NCBI RefSeq assembly: GCF_900091525.1
Contig: NZ_FMCU01000001.1
Coordinates: 496,001 to 560,000, forward strand
From: Micromonospora matsumotoense
GTDB lineage: Bacteria; Actinomycetota; Actinomycetes; Mycobacteriales; Micromonosporaceae
Direction: 5' to 3'
DNA length: 64,000 bases
Shown here: piece after piece, positions 33,570-42,177 of the stretch
How the letters are laid out: each line of letters starts with the position of its first letter
Numbering within the stretch: position 1 is the first letter of the stretch
Notes under the pieces: model-generated
Told to the model about the DNA's origin: nothing
What the model saw: only the letters and a program-made list of their open reading frames with translations
Database searches by the model: none
Position numbers and translations under genes: made by a program

Positions 33570-34365
33570 AGGTCCGCCAGAAGCGGATCAGGGACAACGC
33601 GGTGCTGTAGAGCCACGGCGGCAGGCCCAGCAGGTCGCTGAGCCAGAAGACGGCGGTGAAGAACCAGTTGCCGATGCGCGGGTTCCACAGCAGGGCGAAG
33701 AGCAGGATGAAGCCGAACGGCGCGAACATGTCGTACATCCGGCGCCACTGCGGGTTGAGCCACGGCTGGATCATGTTGCCGCCGTCCAGACCGGGCACCG
33801 GGAGCAGGTTCAGCACGCTGGCGGTGAGCTGGAGGAACGCCAGCAGCGCCACCCCGGCCCAGAACTCCAGCGGGCCGCCGGCGTCGATCCCCACCCGCAG
33901 CACCACCACCAGCAGCAGGGTGAACAGCACGTTGGTGGCCGGGCCGGCGAGGCTGACCAGGGTGTGCCGCAGCCGCCCCGGGATGGCGTGCCGGTCCACC
34001 CAGACCGCCCCACCGGGCAGGCCGATGCCGCCGAGCAGCACCACCACCACCGGCAACACGATCGACAGCAGCGGGTGGGTGTACTTGAGCGGGTTCAACG
34101 TCAGGTAGCCCCGGTGGGCGATGTCCCGGTCACCGGCCCGGTACGCGACCACCGCGTGGGCGTACTCGTGCAGGCACAGCGAGACCAGCCAGCCGGAGAC
34201 GACGAAGAGGAACACGTCGAACCGGACGTTGCCGACCCCGTTCCAGATCAGCACGCCACTGGTCACGAAGAGCGCCACCAGGGCCAGGAAGATCGGACTG
34301 GGCCGGAACGCCGCCCGGGGCACACCGAGCACCAACGGCTCGCCCCCCGGACGGTCGTACGCCAT
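33568..34365 (-). CDS. Site-2 protease family zinc metalloprotease (M50-like)
   Basis: 265 residues, five to six transmembrane segments. The zinc motif HEYAH lies in SLCLHEYAHAVVAYRAGD, and the third ligand aspartate region appears as NLLPVPGLDGG near the C-terminal half. This is the minimal S2P/Rv1737-like group without PDZ or CBS domains; such proteins cut membrane-bound regulators. The ATG overlaps the stop of the upstream 66-residue gene by one base (TGATG). Substrate unknown; no anti-sigma factor gene is nearby. Confidence 0.88.
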   Translation of the reverse strand: MAYDRPGGEPLVLGVPRAAFRPSPIFLALVALFVTSGVLIWNGVGNVRFDVFLFVVSGWLVSLCLHEYAHAVVAYRAGDRDIAHRGYLTLNPLKYTHPLLSIVLPVVVVLLGGIGLPGGAVWVDRHAIPGRLRHTLVSLAGPATNVLFTLLLVVVLRVGIDAGGPLEFWAGVALLAFLQLTASVLNLLPVPGLDGGNMIQPWLNPQWRRMYDMFAPFGFILLFALLWNPRIGNWFFTAVFWLSDLLGLPPWLYSTALSLIRFWRT

Positions 34366-34565
34366 CACTCCGCCGTCGGCAGCAGGCTCATCCGGTAGTC
34401 CACCCGGTCGTCCTCGACGAGCGTGACCGAGGTGACGCCGGACGCCGCGAGCTCCCGCCATGCCTGACCGATCCAGGACTCGGCGTCCGCCTGGCTGCTG
34501 AACGTCTCCGCCGGCCCGTCGACCGGTGCGCCGTCCGTGCCCTCGTACCGCCAGCTCCACGCCAT
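34365..34565 (-). CDS. Small conserved-looking hypothetical protein upstream of the site-2 protease
   Basis: 66 residues: an N-terminal strand (AWSWRYEGTDG), a helix with SQADAESWIGQAWRELAASG, and a final strand pair (SVTLVEDDRVDYRMSLLP). The compact alpha/beta layout and tryptophans suggest a folded small protein. The ATG has GAGGGGAGA about 9 nt upstream. Translationally coupled to the protease, so it may be its partner. Family not recognised. Confidence 0.7.
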   Translation of the reverse strand: MAWSWRYEGTDGAPVDGPAETFSSQADAESWIGQAWRELAASGVTSVTLVEDDRVDYRMSLLPTAE

Positions 34566-34723
34566 GCCGCGTCTCCCCTCGCCGCTTTGCCGTCCCCGGG
34601 GGACGGACCCCCGCAAGCGTAGTCGGCCGTTGCCGGAGCGCACCGGACGCACGCCTGCCGGTGGCCGGGTTCCGCGCAGCGTGACCGGTCCGGGCCGGCG
34701 GGCGGGGCCAGGCCGGGCGGCCT

Positions 34724-34729
34724 TAAGGT
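34724..34729 (+). promoter_or_regulatory. -10 hexamer TAAGGT for leaderless cobUT mRNA
   Basis: TAAGGT lies 7 nt before the ATG at 34737. The upstream gap has no room or sign for a cobalamin riboswitch in the transcript. Confidence 0.5.
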
Positions 34730-34736
34730 ACGGGGC

Positions 34737-36761
34737 ATGTCCGTTGACGGGTGGAACACGGTCCTGGTGCTCGGCGGTATCCGTTCGGGCAAGTCGGAGT
34801 TCGCCGAGGCCCTGGTGGCCGACGCCCCCACGGTGCGGTACGTGGCGACCTCGGCCGCCGCCGACCCGGACGACACCGAGTGGGCCACCCGACTGGCCGC
34901 CCACCGGGCCCGTCGGCCGGGCAGCTGGACCACCGAGGAGACCGCCGGGGACCCGCGCCGGCTGGCCGACGTGCTCGCCTCGGCCGGGCCGAACGAGACC
35001 CTGCTCGTGGACGACCTGGGCGGCTGGGTGACCGTGCTGCTCGACCCGGCCCACCAGCCGGCCGACGACGTGGCCACGATCGCCGAACTGGCCGAGGCGG
35101 TGCGGGCCAGCGAGGCACGGATCGTGCTGGTCAGCCCGGAGGTGGGGCTGTCGCTGGTGCCGACCACCCCGTTGGGGCGGGCGTTCACCGATGCGCTGGG
35201 CGCCGCCAACCGGGCCGTCGCGGACGCCTGCGACGCCGTCGCGCTGGTGGTCGCCGGTCAGCCGGCCTGGCTCAAGCCGTCCACCCCGGCCCGGCTGGTC
35301 GGCGTACCCGCCCAGGCCGTCCCGACCGGTGGTACGACCGTCCCGACCAGCAGCACGGGCAGCACGGCGGCCACGGCCGACGGGGCGGCGGACCCGGCCG
35401 ACGGGCCACCCCCGCCGCTGCCGGAGGTGCTGACCCCCACCGTGCCGGCGGCCCCGGCCGCAGCGGCTGCCGACGGCACCGCCTGGGCGGCACCGACCAT
35501 GGCGTTGCCGGTGGTCGCCACCGGGCTGGTCATCCAGCCCGGCATGGAACTGCCGATGCCCGACGAGTACGCCGGCCCGCAGGCGGTGCAGCGACTCGGC
35601 ACCCTGGACCTGCCGGGAGCCGGACTGGGCGTGCTGGAGCGGGTGGTCGAGTTCGCCGCCGCCACCCAGGGCACCCCGACCCCGACGCCGTGGACCGACG
35701 TCCGGGTGCTGCTGCTGCACGGCGACCACGCCGGGGGCACGGCGGCCGGGGCGGTGCCCGGGGAGTCGGCCCGGCTGGCCGGGCAGGCCCGCGCCGGCCG
35801 GGGGGCGTTGGCCCGGCTGGCCGCCGAGAGCGGTGCCAGCCTCCAGGTGGTGGACGCGCCGCCGTCCGCGCCGATCGAGCACGGGCCGGCGCTGGACACC
35901 GACGCCGTCGAGTCGGCCCTGCGCTACGGCTGGCGGTTGGCCGAGGAGGCCGCCGGGGCGGGCGTACGACTGCTGGTGCTCGGCGCGTGCGGGGCCGGTG
36001 CCGAGGCCGCCGCCGCCGCGGTGCTGGTCGCTACCGCGGGCGCGGAGGCCCCGACCGTGCTCGGCCGGGTGCACACCGCCGACGGCGAGATCGACGACGC
36101 CGCCTGGATGGTGCGCTGCGCCACCGTCCGGGACGCGCTGCACCGCACCCGCCGTTCTCCCCGCGACGCCAAGGACGTGCTGGCCGAGCTGGGCGGCGGT
36201 GACGTGGCGGTGGCCACCGGCGTGCTGCTCGGTGCGACCGCCCGCCGGGTGCCGGTGCTGCTCGACGGGCCGGTCGGGCTGGCCGCCGGCATGATCAGCC
36301 GGGACCTGGCCGGACAGACCCGGCACTGGTGCCTGCTGGTCGACCACGGCGGCCATCCGGCGGTCCGGCTCGCCGCCGACGTGCTCGGCCTGACCCCGCT
36401 GCTGGACCTGCGGCTCGACCTCGGTGAGGGGGCGAACGCGCTGGCCGCCCTGCCGCTGTTGCGCTCGGTGCTGGCGCTGGCGGGGTCGCTGCCCGTGCAC
36501 CCGCAGCACGGTGGCGTCGACGACGAGCCGGCCGGCGACCCGACCGGGACCAGCACCACGCCGGGCGGCGACGCCCCCGCCGTCACCGTGCCGGCCGACG
36601 ACACCTCGGCCACCACGCCGACCGGTGCCGCATCGGCGACCGACGAGGCAGCTGAGCCCGACGTTGCCCCGGAGTTCGCCGAGCCCGAGCCGGCCGGCCC
36701 GGGTCCGACCACCATCGATGCCGGGCCGGAGCGCGACCCGTCCGGCCGGCGTGCCGGCTGA
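34737..36761 (+). CDS. cobUT: CobU-CobT fusion: adenosylcobinamide kinase/guanylyltransferase plus nicotinate-nucleotide:DMB phosphoribosyltransferase
   Basis: 674 residues. The N-terminal CobU part (about 1-190) has the P-loop GGIRSGKSEFAE, LLVDDLGGWVT and VSPEVGLSLVP. It phosphorylates adenosylcobinamide and adds GMP. A proline/alanine linker (about 200-255) leads to a CobT part (about 270-590). The CobT part contains LLHGDHAGG, GEIDDAAWMVRCATVRDAL, TGVLLGATARRVPVLLDG and the catalytic-glutamate region LDLGEGANALAALPLL, and activates dimethylbenzimidazole as alpha-ribazole phosphate. A disordered acidic tail (about 595-674) follows. The end overlaps cobS by 11 bp. Some usual CobT residues near the benzimidazole site are altered, so activity of that half should be tested. 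Confidence 0.88.
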   Translation: MSVDGWNTVLVLGGIRSGKSEFAEALVADAPTVRYVATSAAADPDDTEWATRLAAHRARRPGSWTTEETAGDPRRLADVLASAGPNETLLVDDLGGWVTVLLDPAHQPADDVATIAELAEAVRASEARIVLVSPEVGLSLVPTTPLGRAFTDALGAANRAVADACDAVALVVAGQPAWLKPSTPARLVGVPAQAVPTGGTTVPTSSTGSTAATADGAADPADGPPPPLPEVLTPTVPAAPAAAAADGTAWAAPTMALPVVATGLVIQPGMELPMPDEYAGPQAVQRLGTLDLPGAGLGVLERVVEFAAATQGTPTPTPWTDVRVLLLHGDHAGGTAAGAVPGESARLAGQARAGRGALARLAAESGASLQVVDAPPSAPIEHGPALDTDAVESALRYGWRLAEEAAGAGVRLLVLGACGAGAEAAAAAVLVATAGAEAPTVLGRVHTADGEIDDAAWMVRCATVRDALHRTRRSPRDAKDVLAELGGGDVAVATGVLLGATARRVPVLLDGPVGLAAGMISRDLAGQTRHWCLLVDHGGHPAVRLAADVLGLTPLLDLRLDLGEGANALAALPLLRSVLALAGSLPVHPQHGGVDDEPAGDPTGTSTTPGGDAPAVTVPADDTSATTPTGAASATDEAAEPDVAPEFAEPEPAGPGPTTIDAGPERDPSGRRAG

Positions 36762-37524
36762 GTCGGGGCGCGGCGACGGGTTCCGGCTGGCGCTGACCAC
36801 CTTCACCACCGTCCCGGTCCGCCCCGGCCGGATCGACCGGGCGACGGCGGGCACCGCGATGGCGCTCGCCCCGCTGGTCGGGGTGCTGCTCGGGGCGGTA
36901 CTCGGTGCGGTGCTGCTGGGCCTGGCCGCGCTCGCCCCACCCCTGGTCGCCGCCGGACTGACCGTCGGGGTGGCGGCCCTGGTCACCCGGGGGCTGCATC
37001 TGGACGGGTTGGCCGACACCGTGGACGCGCTGGGGTCGTACCGGCGGGGTTCGGCGGCGCTGGAGATCATGAAGAAGCCGGACGTGGGCCCGTTCGGGGT
37101 GGTCGCGCTGGTGGTCGTCCTGCTGCTCCAGACGGCGACCCTCGCCGAGTTGGCCGGACGGTCCTGGCCGGCGACGCTCGCGGCCGTGGTGGCCGGCACC
37201 GCCGCCGGTCGGCTCGGGGTCACCCTGGCCTGCCGCCGGGGGGTGCCGGCGGCCCGCCCCGACGGGATGGGCGCGCTGGTCGCCGGGACGGTCGGGCCGG
37301 TCGCGCCGGTCGTCGGCACGCTCGCCGTCGCGCTGGCGGCGACGCCGGCCGTGCCGGGCCGCCCGTGGCAGGGGCCGCTGGCCGTGCTGGCCGCCCTCGT
37401 CGTCGCCACCGGACTGCTCCGGCACCTGGTACGCCGGCTCGGCGGCATCACCGGCGACGTCCTCGGGGCCATGGTGGAGGTGGTGACCACGCTGGTCTAC
37501 CTGGGCTTCGTCCTGTCCGGCTGA
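36751..37524 (+). CDS. cobS: Adenosylcobinamide-GDP ribazoletransferase (cobalamin synthase)
   Basis: 257 residues, integral membrane enzyme with about six helices that joins adenosylcobinamide-GDP and alpha-ribazole. Signatures: FRLALTTFTTVPV at the N-terminus, RGLHLDGLADTVDALG (acidic metal site), and MKKPDVGPFGVVALV. The GTG start lies inside the end of cobUT (11-bp overlap), so the two are translationally coupled and catalyse consecutive reactions of the nucleotide loop pathway. Confidence 0.94.
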   Translation: MPAESGRGDGFRLALTTFTTVPVRPGRIDRATAGTAMALAPLVGVLLGAVLGAVLLGLAALAPPLVAAGLTVGVAALVTRGLHLDGLADTVDALGSYRRGSAALEIMKKPDVGPFGVVALVVVLLLQTATLAELAGRSWPATLAAVVAGTAAGRLGVTLACRRGVPAARPDGMGALVAGTVGPVAPVVGTLAVALAATPAVPGRPWQGPLAVLAALVVATGLLRHLVRRLGGITGDVLGAMVEVVTTLVYLGFVLSG

Positions 37525-37544
37525 GGACGACGCGGCGCGCCGGG

Positions 37545-37550
37545 TAGCGT
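37545..37550 (+). promoter_or_regulatory. Candidate -10 TAGCGT upstream of the DUF2314-like gene
   Basis: TAGCGT is followed by a leader of about 33 nt and then by CCGGGGGACGAC before the TTG start, so this gene would have a leadered mRNA. Confidence 0.3.
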
Positions 37551-37589
37551 TTGCCCCGACAGCACCGGCACGGCCTTCCGGGGGACGAC

Positions 37590-38885
37590 TTGCTCATCAC
37601 GGACGACTTCCTGCCCGTACCGGTCCCGGAGTCGCTCAGCGCGACCTACCTGGTACCGATGGCGGGGTTGCCACCGGTGAGCCCGAAGACCGCGGTACGA
37701 GCGCTCGCGGGCCGGCTCGCCGACCCGGTCTACGGCCTGGCCACGCAGATGCTGGACAGCCCGCTGATGTCGGTGGACACCCGCTCGATCGACGAGTTTC
37801 CGCAACTGCCGCCGGACCTGCTCACCGCGTTCGGTGCCACCGAGGCCCAGTTGGGCCGGCTCGCCGCCGCCAGCCACCTGGTGGTGGTGCAGGCCGAGTA
37901 CCGGCCGGGCTGGCCACCGGCGCACGAGTGGGCGGCCCGGGCGGTGGCCGCGGCCGTCGCCGAATCCGTCGACGGTGACGTGGTGGACGTGTTCGGGTTG
38001 CAGTTCCTCGACCCGGCGACGGCGCTGAAGTCGCTGCCGGACGCGCAGGGCCGGATCCGGCTGGTCGACTGGGTGCTGGTCCCCTACTCCTCGGACACCG
38101 AGGGGCTGTGGTTCACCACCAAGGGGCTGCGCCGCTTCGGGCTGTTGGAGTTGCAGACCCAGGGGGTGCCCGACCATCTCACCCGGGCCTGGGGCGCGGT
38201 GCTGACCGGTGCCGCCCGTCGACTGCTGCGGGACTGGACCGACGGGCTGGCCGGCGAGGAGGTGCCGGCGTTCGTGCAGCTTCCGGTGCTGGCCACGGTG
38301 ACCGGGCACGACATCGCGGTCGCGTACGGCAATCCGGAGCAGCACGGCGCGACGGCCCCGGTGCTGTTGCGGCTGGAGCTGGACCCGGCCACCGACCCCG
38401 AGGCCGACTCGTTCCTCAGCCTGCGTCCCCCGCCCGGTCACCCCGGGCCGGACGGCCGCTACTACGCGGCGGCCTGCGCGACCCTCTTCTCCGGCATCGA
38501 ACCGGACGTCCGGTACGCCCGCTCGGGCGACGCGATGAGCCGGGCCGTCGCCACCGCCCGTGCCGGGCTGGACGACATCCGGGCCCGGTTCCTCGCCGAC
38601 GGGCTGCCGCCGGAGGCACAGCTGGTGGTCAAGTACGGCCTGGCCGGCGACGACGGCCCCGAGTACGTCTGGGCCGGGGTGAACTCTTGGGACGCCCCGG
38701 AGCGGATCATCGGCGCGAGCGCCAGCGACGCCAACACCGACCCCACCGTCCGGATCGGCTCGCCGGTCGAGGTGGCGGTCACCGAGGTCGTCGACTGGGC
38801 GGTCCTCGACGGCACCGGCGTCATCGAGGGCGGCTGGACCCAGGCAGTCCTCGACGCCGGCGAACGCCCCCACCCCACCCACTGA
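37590..38885 (+). CDS. Hypothetical protein with C-terminal DUF2314-like domain
   Basis: 431 residues, soluble. The C-terminal 80 residues fit the DUF2314 pattern: EYVWAGVNSWDAPERIIG, then a charged segment, VEVAVTEVVDWAVLDG and a glycine-rich GVIEGGWTQAVLD. DUF2314 is seen as an immunity-like or small-molecule-binding module, but its role is not established. The N-terminal 330 residues are alpha/beta without a recognised motif, with VVDVFGLQFLDPATAL and WVLVPYSSDTEGLWF standing out. Start: TTG after GGGGGACGAC; an upstream in-frame TTG at 37551 is less well placed. Follows cobS by 65 bp but probably has its own promoter. Confidence 0.75.
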   Translation: MLITDDFLPVPVPESLSATYLVPMAGLPPVSPKTAVRALAGRLADPVYGLATQMLDSPLMSVDTRSIDEFPQLPPDLLTAFGATEAQLGRLAAASHLVVVQAEYRPGWPPAHEWAARAVAAAVAESVDGDVVDVFGLQFLDPATALKSLPDAQGRIRLVDWVLVPYSSDTEGLWFTTKGLRRFGLLELQTQGVPDHLTRAWGAVLTGAARRLLRDWTDGLAGEEVPAFVQLPVLATVTGHDIAVAYGNPEQHGATAPVLLRLELDPATDPEADSFLSLRPPPGHPGPDGRYYAAACATLFSGIEPDVRYARSGDAMSRAVATARAGLDDIRARFLADGLPPEAQLVVKYGLAGDDGPEYVWAGVNSWDAPERIIGASASDANTDPTVRIGSPVEVAVTEVVDWAVLDGTGVIEGGWTQAVLDAGERPHPTH

Positions 38886-38924
38886 CCCCACCCGGCCCCA
38901 CCCCCCACCCCGCCCGAGTCCGCC

Positions 38925-39005
38925 CGGCTCGGCCCGGCCCGGCTCGGCCCGGCTCGGCCCGGCTCGGCCCGGCTCGGCCCGGCTCGGCCCGGCTCGGCCC
39001 GGCCC
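38925..39005. repeat. 10-bp tandem repeat GGCTCGGCCC
   Basis: Six perfect copies (38941-39000) with imperfect copies on both sides. It directly abuts the first MITE-like hairpin. Not coding: 10-bp units would shift frame. Confidence 0.85.
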
Positions 39006-39065
39006 GGTGATCAAGAGGTTTAGGTCAAAATCCCGGCCTGACATGACGTAAACCTCTTGATCACC
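39006..39065. mobile_element. MITE-like palindromic element, copy 1
   Basis: 22-bp arms (GGTGATCAAGAGGTTTAGGT-CA and the complement, one mismatch) flank a 16-bp spacer. The element is strikingly AT-rich next to GC-rich repeats. It has no open frame. A second copy with the same arms and the same spacer length lies 92 bp downstream. Either a small palindromic (REP/MITE-type) element or a conserved double hairpin at the 3' end of gcvT (minus strand). Confidence 0.65.
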
Positions 39066-39097
39066 GAGGCCGGTCGGGGGCGCGGAGGCCAGCCTCG

Positions 39098-39157
39098 GGT
39101 GATCAAGAGGTTTAGGTCAGGATTTCGGCCTGAGATGACGTAAACCTCTTGATCACC
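39098..39157. mobile_element. MITE-like palindromic element, copy 2
   Basis: Arms identical to copy 1 (39006-39065), including the same single mismatch between left and right arm; the 16-bp spacer differs at a few bases. The two copies are separated by 32 bp of GC-rich sequence. Together they could also act as tandem terminators for gcvT. Confidence 0.65.
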
Positions 39158-39217
39158 GAGGCCAGCCCGGGGCGAGGCCAGAACCCACGGAGGCCGGCCC
39201 GGGGCGAGGCCAGAACC
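39158..39217. repeat. Direct repeat of about 28 bp
   Basis: A block close to GAGGCCAGCCCGGGGCGA followed by GGCCAGAACC occurs twice in tandem after the second palindromic element, just before the gcvT stop. Origin unknown. Confidence 0.5.
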
Positions 39218-39227
39218 GGTGGGGTGG

Positions 39228-40358
39228 TTAGCGGACTGAGGGGGTGACGAAGGGGGGGCGGGTCAGGCGCATCTGGGCGCGGCGGCCCCGGATGTCGACC
39301 TCGACCAGGTCGCCGTCAGCGAGTTTCGGCTCGGTGTCCAGCAGGGCGAGGGCGATGCCCTGCTTGCGGGTCGGGCTGAAGGTGCCGCTGGTGATCGTGC
39401 CGACCGGGGTGTCGCCGACGTGCACGGTCATCCCGGCGCGCGGGATGGCCCGGTCGACGGCTTCCAGGCCGCGCAGCGTACGGCGGGGGCCGGCGGCCTT
39501 CTCGGCGCGCAGCGCGTCGCGGCCCCAGAAGGCCGGCTTGTCCCAGCCCACCGCCCAGCCGGAGCGCCCCTGCACGGGGGTGATGTCCAGGGAGAGGTCC
39601 TGCCCGTGCAGCGGGTAGCCCATCTCGGTACGCAGGGTGTCCCGGGCTCCCAGCCCGCAGGCGCGCAGCTCGACCTGCGCTCCGACCGCGAAGATCGCAT
39701 CCCAGACGGCGACGGCGTGTTCGGCCGGCACGACCAGCTCGTAGCCCAGCTCACCGGTGTAACCGGTACGGCAGACGGTCAGCTCGGCACCGGCCAGCGT
39801 CGCCGGGGAGAAGCTCATGTAGTCGTGCCCGGTGGGCAGGGCCAGCGCGTCGAGCAGTGCGGCCGAGCGGGGGCCCTGCACGGCCAGCACCGCGTATTGG
39901 TCGTGCTCGTCGGTGACCTCGACGTCGGCCGGGGCGGCGGCGCGCAGCCGGCGTACCACCTCGGCGGTGTTCGCCGCGTTGGGGATGAGGAAGACGTGGT
40001 CGTCGGCGTACCGGTAGGCGATGATGTCGTCGACCACCCCGCCGGTGGCGTCGTCGCAGCAGAGCGTGTACTGCGCCTTCCCCGCCCCGATCCGGTCCAG
40101 GTCGTTGGTCAGGCAGGAGTTGACGAACCGCGCCGCGCCGGGGCCGGTGACCCGCGCCTTGCCCAGGTGTGAGACGTCGAAGACCCCGACCGCCGTCCGG
40201 ACCGCCGCGTGTTCCTTGAGGACGCCGCCGCCGGCGTACTCCAGGGGCATCTCCCAGCCCCCGAAGGGGGCGAACTTGGCACCGAGCGCGGTGTGCCGCG
40301 CGTGCAGCGGGGAACGGCGCAGCCGGGTCGCGGCGGCGTCGGAGGTCACGTCCGTCAT
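39228..40358 (-). CDS. gcvT: Glycine cleavage system T protein (aminomethyltransferase)
   Basis: 376 residues. Uses tetrahydrofolate to take the methylene group from the aminomethyl-lipoyl H protein. Folate-binding and family motifs are present: [30 protein letters not shown], and [13 protein letters not shown], with the C-terminal [21 protein letters not shown] leaderless start is likely: TAAGTT lies 7 nt upstream of the ATG. No glycine riboswitch is visible upstream. gcvH and gcvP are elsewhere. Confidence 0.96.
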   Translation of the reverse strand: MTDVTSDAAATRLRRSPLHARHTALGAKFAPFGGWEMPLEYAGGGVLKEHAAVRTAVGVFDVSHLGKARVTGPGAARFVNSCLTNDLDRIGAGKAQYTLCCDDATGGVVDDIIAYRYADDHVFLIPNAANTAEVVRRLRAAAPADVEVTDEHDQYAVLAVQGPRSAALLDALALPTGHDYMSFSPATLAGAELTVCRTGYTGELGYELVVPAEHAVAVWDAIFAVGAQVELRACGLGARDTLRTEMGYPLHGQDLSLDITPVQGRSGWAVGWDKPAFWGRDALRAEKAAGPRRTLRGLEAVDRAIPRAGMTVHVGDTPVGTITSGTFSPTRKQGIALALLDTEPKLADGDLVEVDIRGRRAQMRLTRPPFVTPSVR

Positions 40359-40365
40359 GGGTGGC

Positions 40366-40371
40366 AACTTA
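40366..40371 (-). promoter_or_regulatory. -10 hexamer TAAGTT for leaderless gcvT mRNA
   Basis: On the minus strand TAAGTT is separated from the ATG (40358) by 7 nt. The intergenic gap to the divergent pepA is 161 bp. Confidence 0.45.
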
Positions 40372-40519
40372 CCGGTGGGTGCGCCGCTGGTTAGCATCGG
40401 CGGGACCCGTCGGCACATCGGCGGGACGCACCCGCGCTCCGGCGGGTAGGTTGCCGCCGGAGACCATCACCGCCGGTACGCGACGACGCGGCCGGCCCGG
40501 CCCGCCCGGAGTAGCTTCA

Positions 40520-42091
40520 GTGACATCGTCCAGCACCACCCTCAGCCTGGTCGACACCGACCCCGCCGAGCTCGCGGTCGACGCGATCGTGATCGGCGTA
40601 CACAGTCAGACCACCGGCCCGGACGCCACGAGCGGTCCCGCCGGCACCCTGCTGCTGGCCGACGGCGCGGAGAGCATCGCCGCCGCCTTCGACGGCAAGC
40701 TGACCGCGACGCTGGCCCTGCTCGGCGCGACCGGCGGCCCGGGCGAGGTGATCAAGCTGGCCACGCTGGGCACCGTCACCGCCCCGCTGGTCCTGGCGGT
40801 CGGGCTGGGTCCGGAGCCGACCGGGGCCGCCCCCGCCCCGGAGACCCTGCGCCGGGCCACCGGCGCGGCGGTCCGGGCGCTGGCCGGGGCGCCGCGGGTG
40901 GCGCTGAGCCTGCCGCTGCCCGACAACGCCGACGCCCCGGCCGTGCTGCGCGCGGTCGCCGAGGGTGCGCTGCTCGGCGGCTACCGCTTCGCCGGCTACA
41001 AGACCACGCCGCAGCCGTCCCGGCGGGAGCCGGTGGCCGAGGTGCTGATCGCCGTACCGGACGCCGCCGACGAGGCCGCCCGGGCCGAGATCGACCGGGC
41101 CACCGCGGTGGCCGGTGCGGTGCGGACCAGCCGGGACTGGGTCAACACCGCGCCGAACGAGCTGCGTCCGCCGGCCTTCGCCGAGGCCGTGGCCACCGCC
41201 GCCCGGGCCGCCGGGCTCGACGTCGAGGTGCTCGACGAGCAGGAGCTGCGGGCCGGCGGGTACGGCGGCATCACCGCCGTCGGGCAGGGCTCGGAGGCCC
41301 CGCCACGCCTGGTCAAGCTGACCTGGACCCCGGTGGGCGAGACCAACGGCAAGCGGGTGGCGCTGGTCGGCAAGGGCATCACCTTCGACACCGGCGGCAT
41401 CTCGATCAAGCCGGCGCAGGGCATGTGGGAGATGAAGTCCGACATGGCCGGCGCGGCGGCCGTCGGCGCGGCGATGCTGGCGATCGCCGCGCTCAAGCCG
41501 TCCGTGACGGTGACCGGTTACCTGCCGATGGCCGAGAACATGCCGTCGGGCACCAGCTACCGGCCGGGTGACGTGGTCACCATGTTCAACGGCAAGCGGG
41601 TCGAGGTGCTCAACACCGACGCCGAGGGCCGGATGATCCTCGGCGACGCGATGGCCCGCGCCTGCGCCGACGGGACCGACTACCTGTTCGAGACCTCCAC
41701 CCTCACCGGCGGCCAGGTGATCGCGCTGGGCAAGCGGATCGCCGGGGTGATGGGCACCCCCGAGCTGTGCGAGCGGGTGAAGGTGGCCGGCGACGCGGTC
41801 GGCGAGCCGGCCTGGCCGATGCCGCTGCCGGACGACGTACGCAAGGGCATGGACTCGGACGTGGCGGACATCTCGCAGGTCAACGCGGGCATGGACCGGG
41901 CCGGTCACATGTTGCAGGGCGGGGTGTTCCTGCGCGAGTTCGTCACCGACGAGGTGGCCTGGGCGCACATCGACATCGCCGGTCCCAGCTACCACTCGGG
42001 TGAGCCGACCGGCTACTGGACCAAGGGCGGCACCGGGGTACCGGTGCGTACCCTGCTGCAACTGGTCGAGGACGTCGCCGCCAACGGCTGA
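40520..42091 (+). CDS. pepA: Leucyl aminopeptidase (M17, cytosol aminopeptidase)
   Basis: 523 residues. Two-zinc aminopeptidase that removes N-terminal residues from peptides. The active-site segments are VGKGITFDTGGISIKP (lysine and aspartate ligands), MAGAAAVGAAM, and the family signature NTDAEGRMILGD. The N-terminal domain (1-165) is the less conserved regulatory part. Start: the first GTG consistent with the family; frame upstream is arginine-rich and not conserved-looking. Divergent from gcvT; ends at a strong terminator. Confidence 0.95.
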   Translation: MTSSSTTLSLVDTDPAELAVDAIVIGVHSQTTGPDATSGPAGTLLLADGAESIAAAFDGKLTATLALLGATGGPGEVIKLATLGTVTAPLVLAVGLGPEPTGAAPAPETLRRATGAAVRALAGAPRVALSLPLPDNADAPAVLRAVAEGALLGGYRFAGYKTTPQPSRREPVAEVLIAVPDAADEAARAEIDRATAVAGAVRTSRDWVNTAPNELRPPAFAEAVATAARAAGLDVEVLDEQELRAGGYGGITAVGQGSEAPPRLVKLTWTPVGETNGKRVALVGKGITFDTGGISIKPAQGMWEMKSDMAGAAAVGAAMLAIAALKPSVTVTGYLPMAENMPSGTSYRPGDVVTMFNGKRVEVLNTDAEGRMILGDAMARACADGTDYLFETSTLTGGQVIALGKRIAGVMGTPELCERVKVAGDAVGEPAWPMPLPDDVRKGMDSDVADISQVNAGMDRAGHMLQGGVFLREFVTDEVAWAHIDIAGPSYHSGEPTGYWTKGGTGVPVRTLLQLVEDVAANG

Positions 42092-42124
42092 CGGATTCGC
42101 GACACACGGATTCGCGACACCACG

Positions 42125-42148
42125 ACGGGACGCCCACGGGCGTCCCGT
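42125..42148. terminator. Bidirectional terminator between pepA and the 109-residue gene
   Basis: ACGGGACGCCC and GGGCGTCCCGT are perfect 11-bp complements with a 2-nt gap, so the loop opens to about 4 nt. It is followed by GCGTTT on the plus strand. Confidence 0.85.
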
Positions 42149-42177
42149 CCGCGTTTCCCGGGTCTACCCGCGCGCGG

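Noticed and set aside
34566..34736. Cobalamin riboswitch upstream of cobUT
   Set aside because: No B12-box-like sequence is seen, and the predicted transcription start coincides with the ATG.
34365..37490. 1041-codon open frame on the minus strand opposite cobUT and cobS
   Set aside because: It is antisense to clearly conserved domains and has no domain of its own. Long antisense frames are a side effect of very high third-position GC; only its first-listed 3' part (66-residue gene) is real.
38925..39157. CRISPR array
   Set aside because: Repeats are either contiguous 10-bp units without spacers or only two palindromic copies; no cas genes are in the window.
40359..40519. Glycine riboswitch upstream of gcvT
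   Set aside because: The 161-bp gap has no recognisable aptamer core, and the -10 hexamer 7 nt before the ATG implies no 5' leader.
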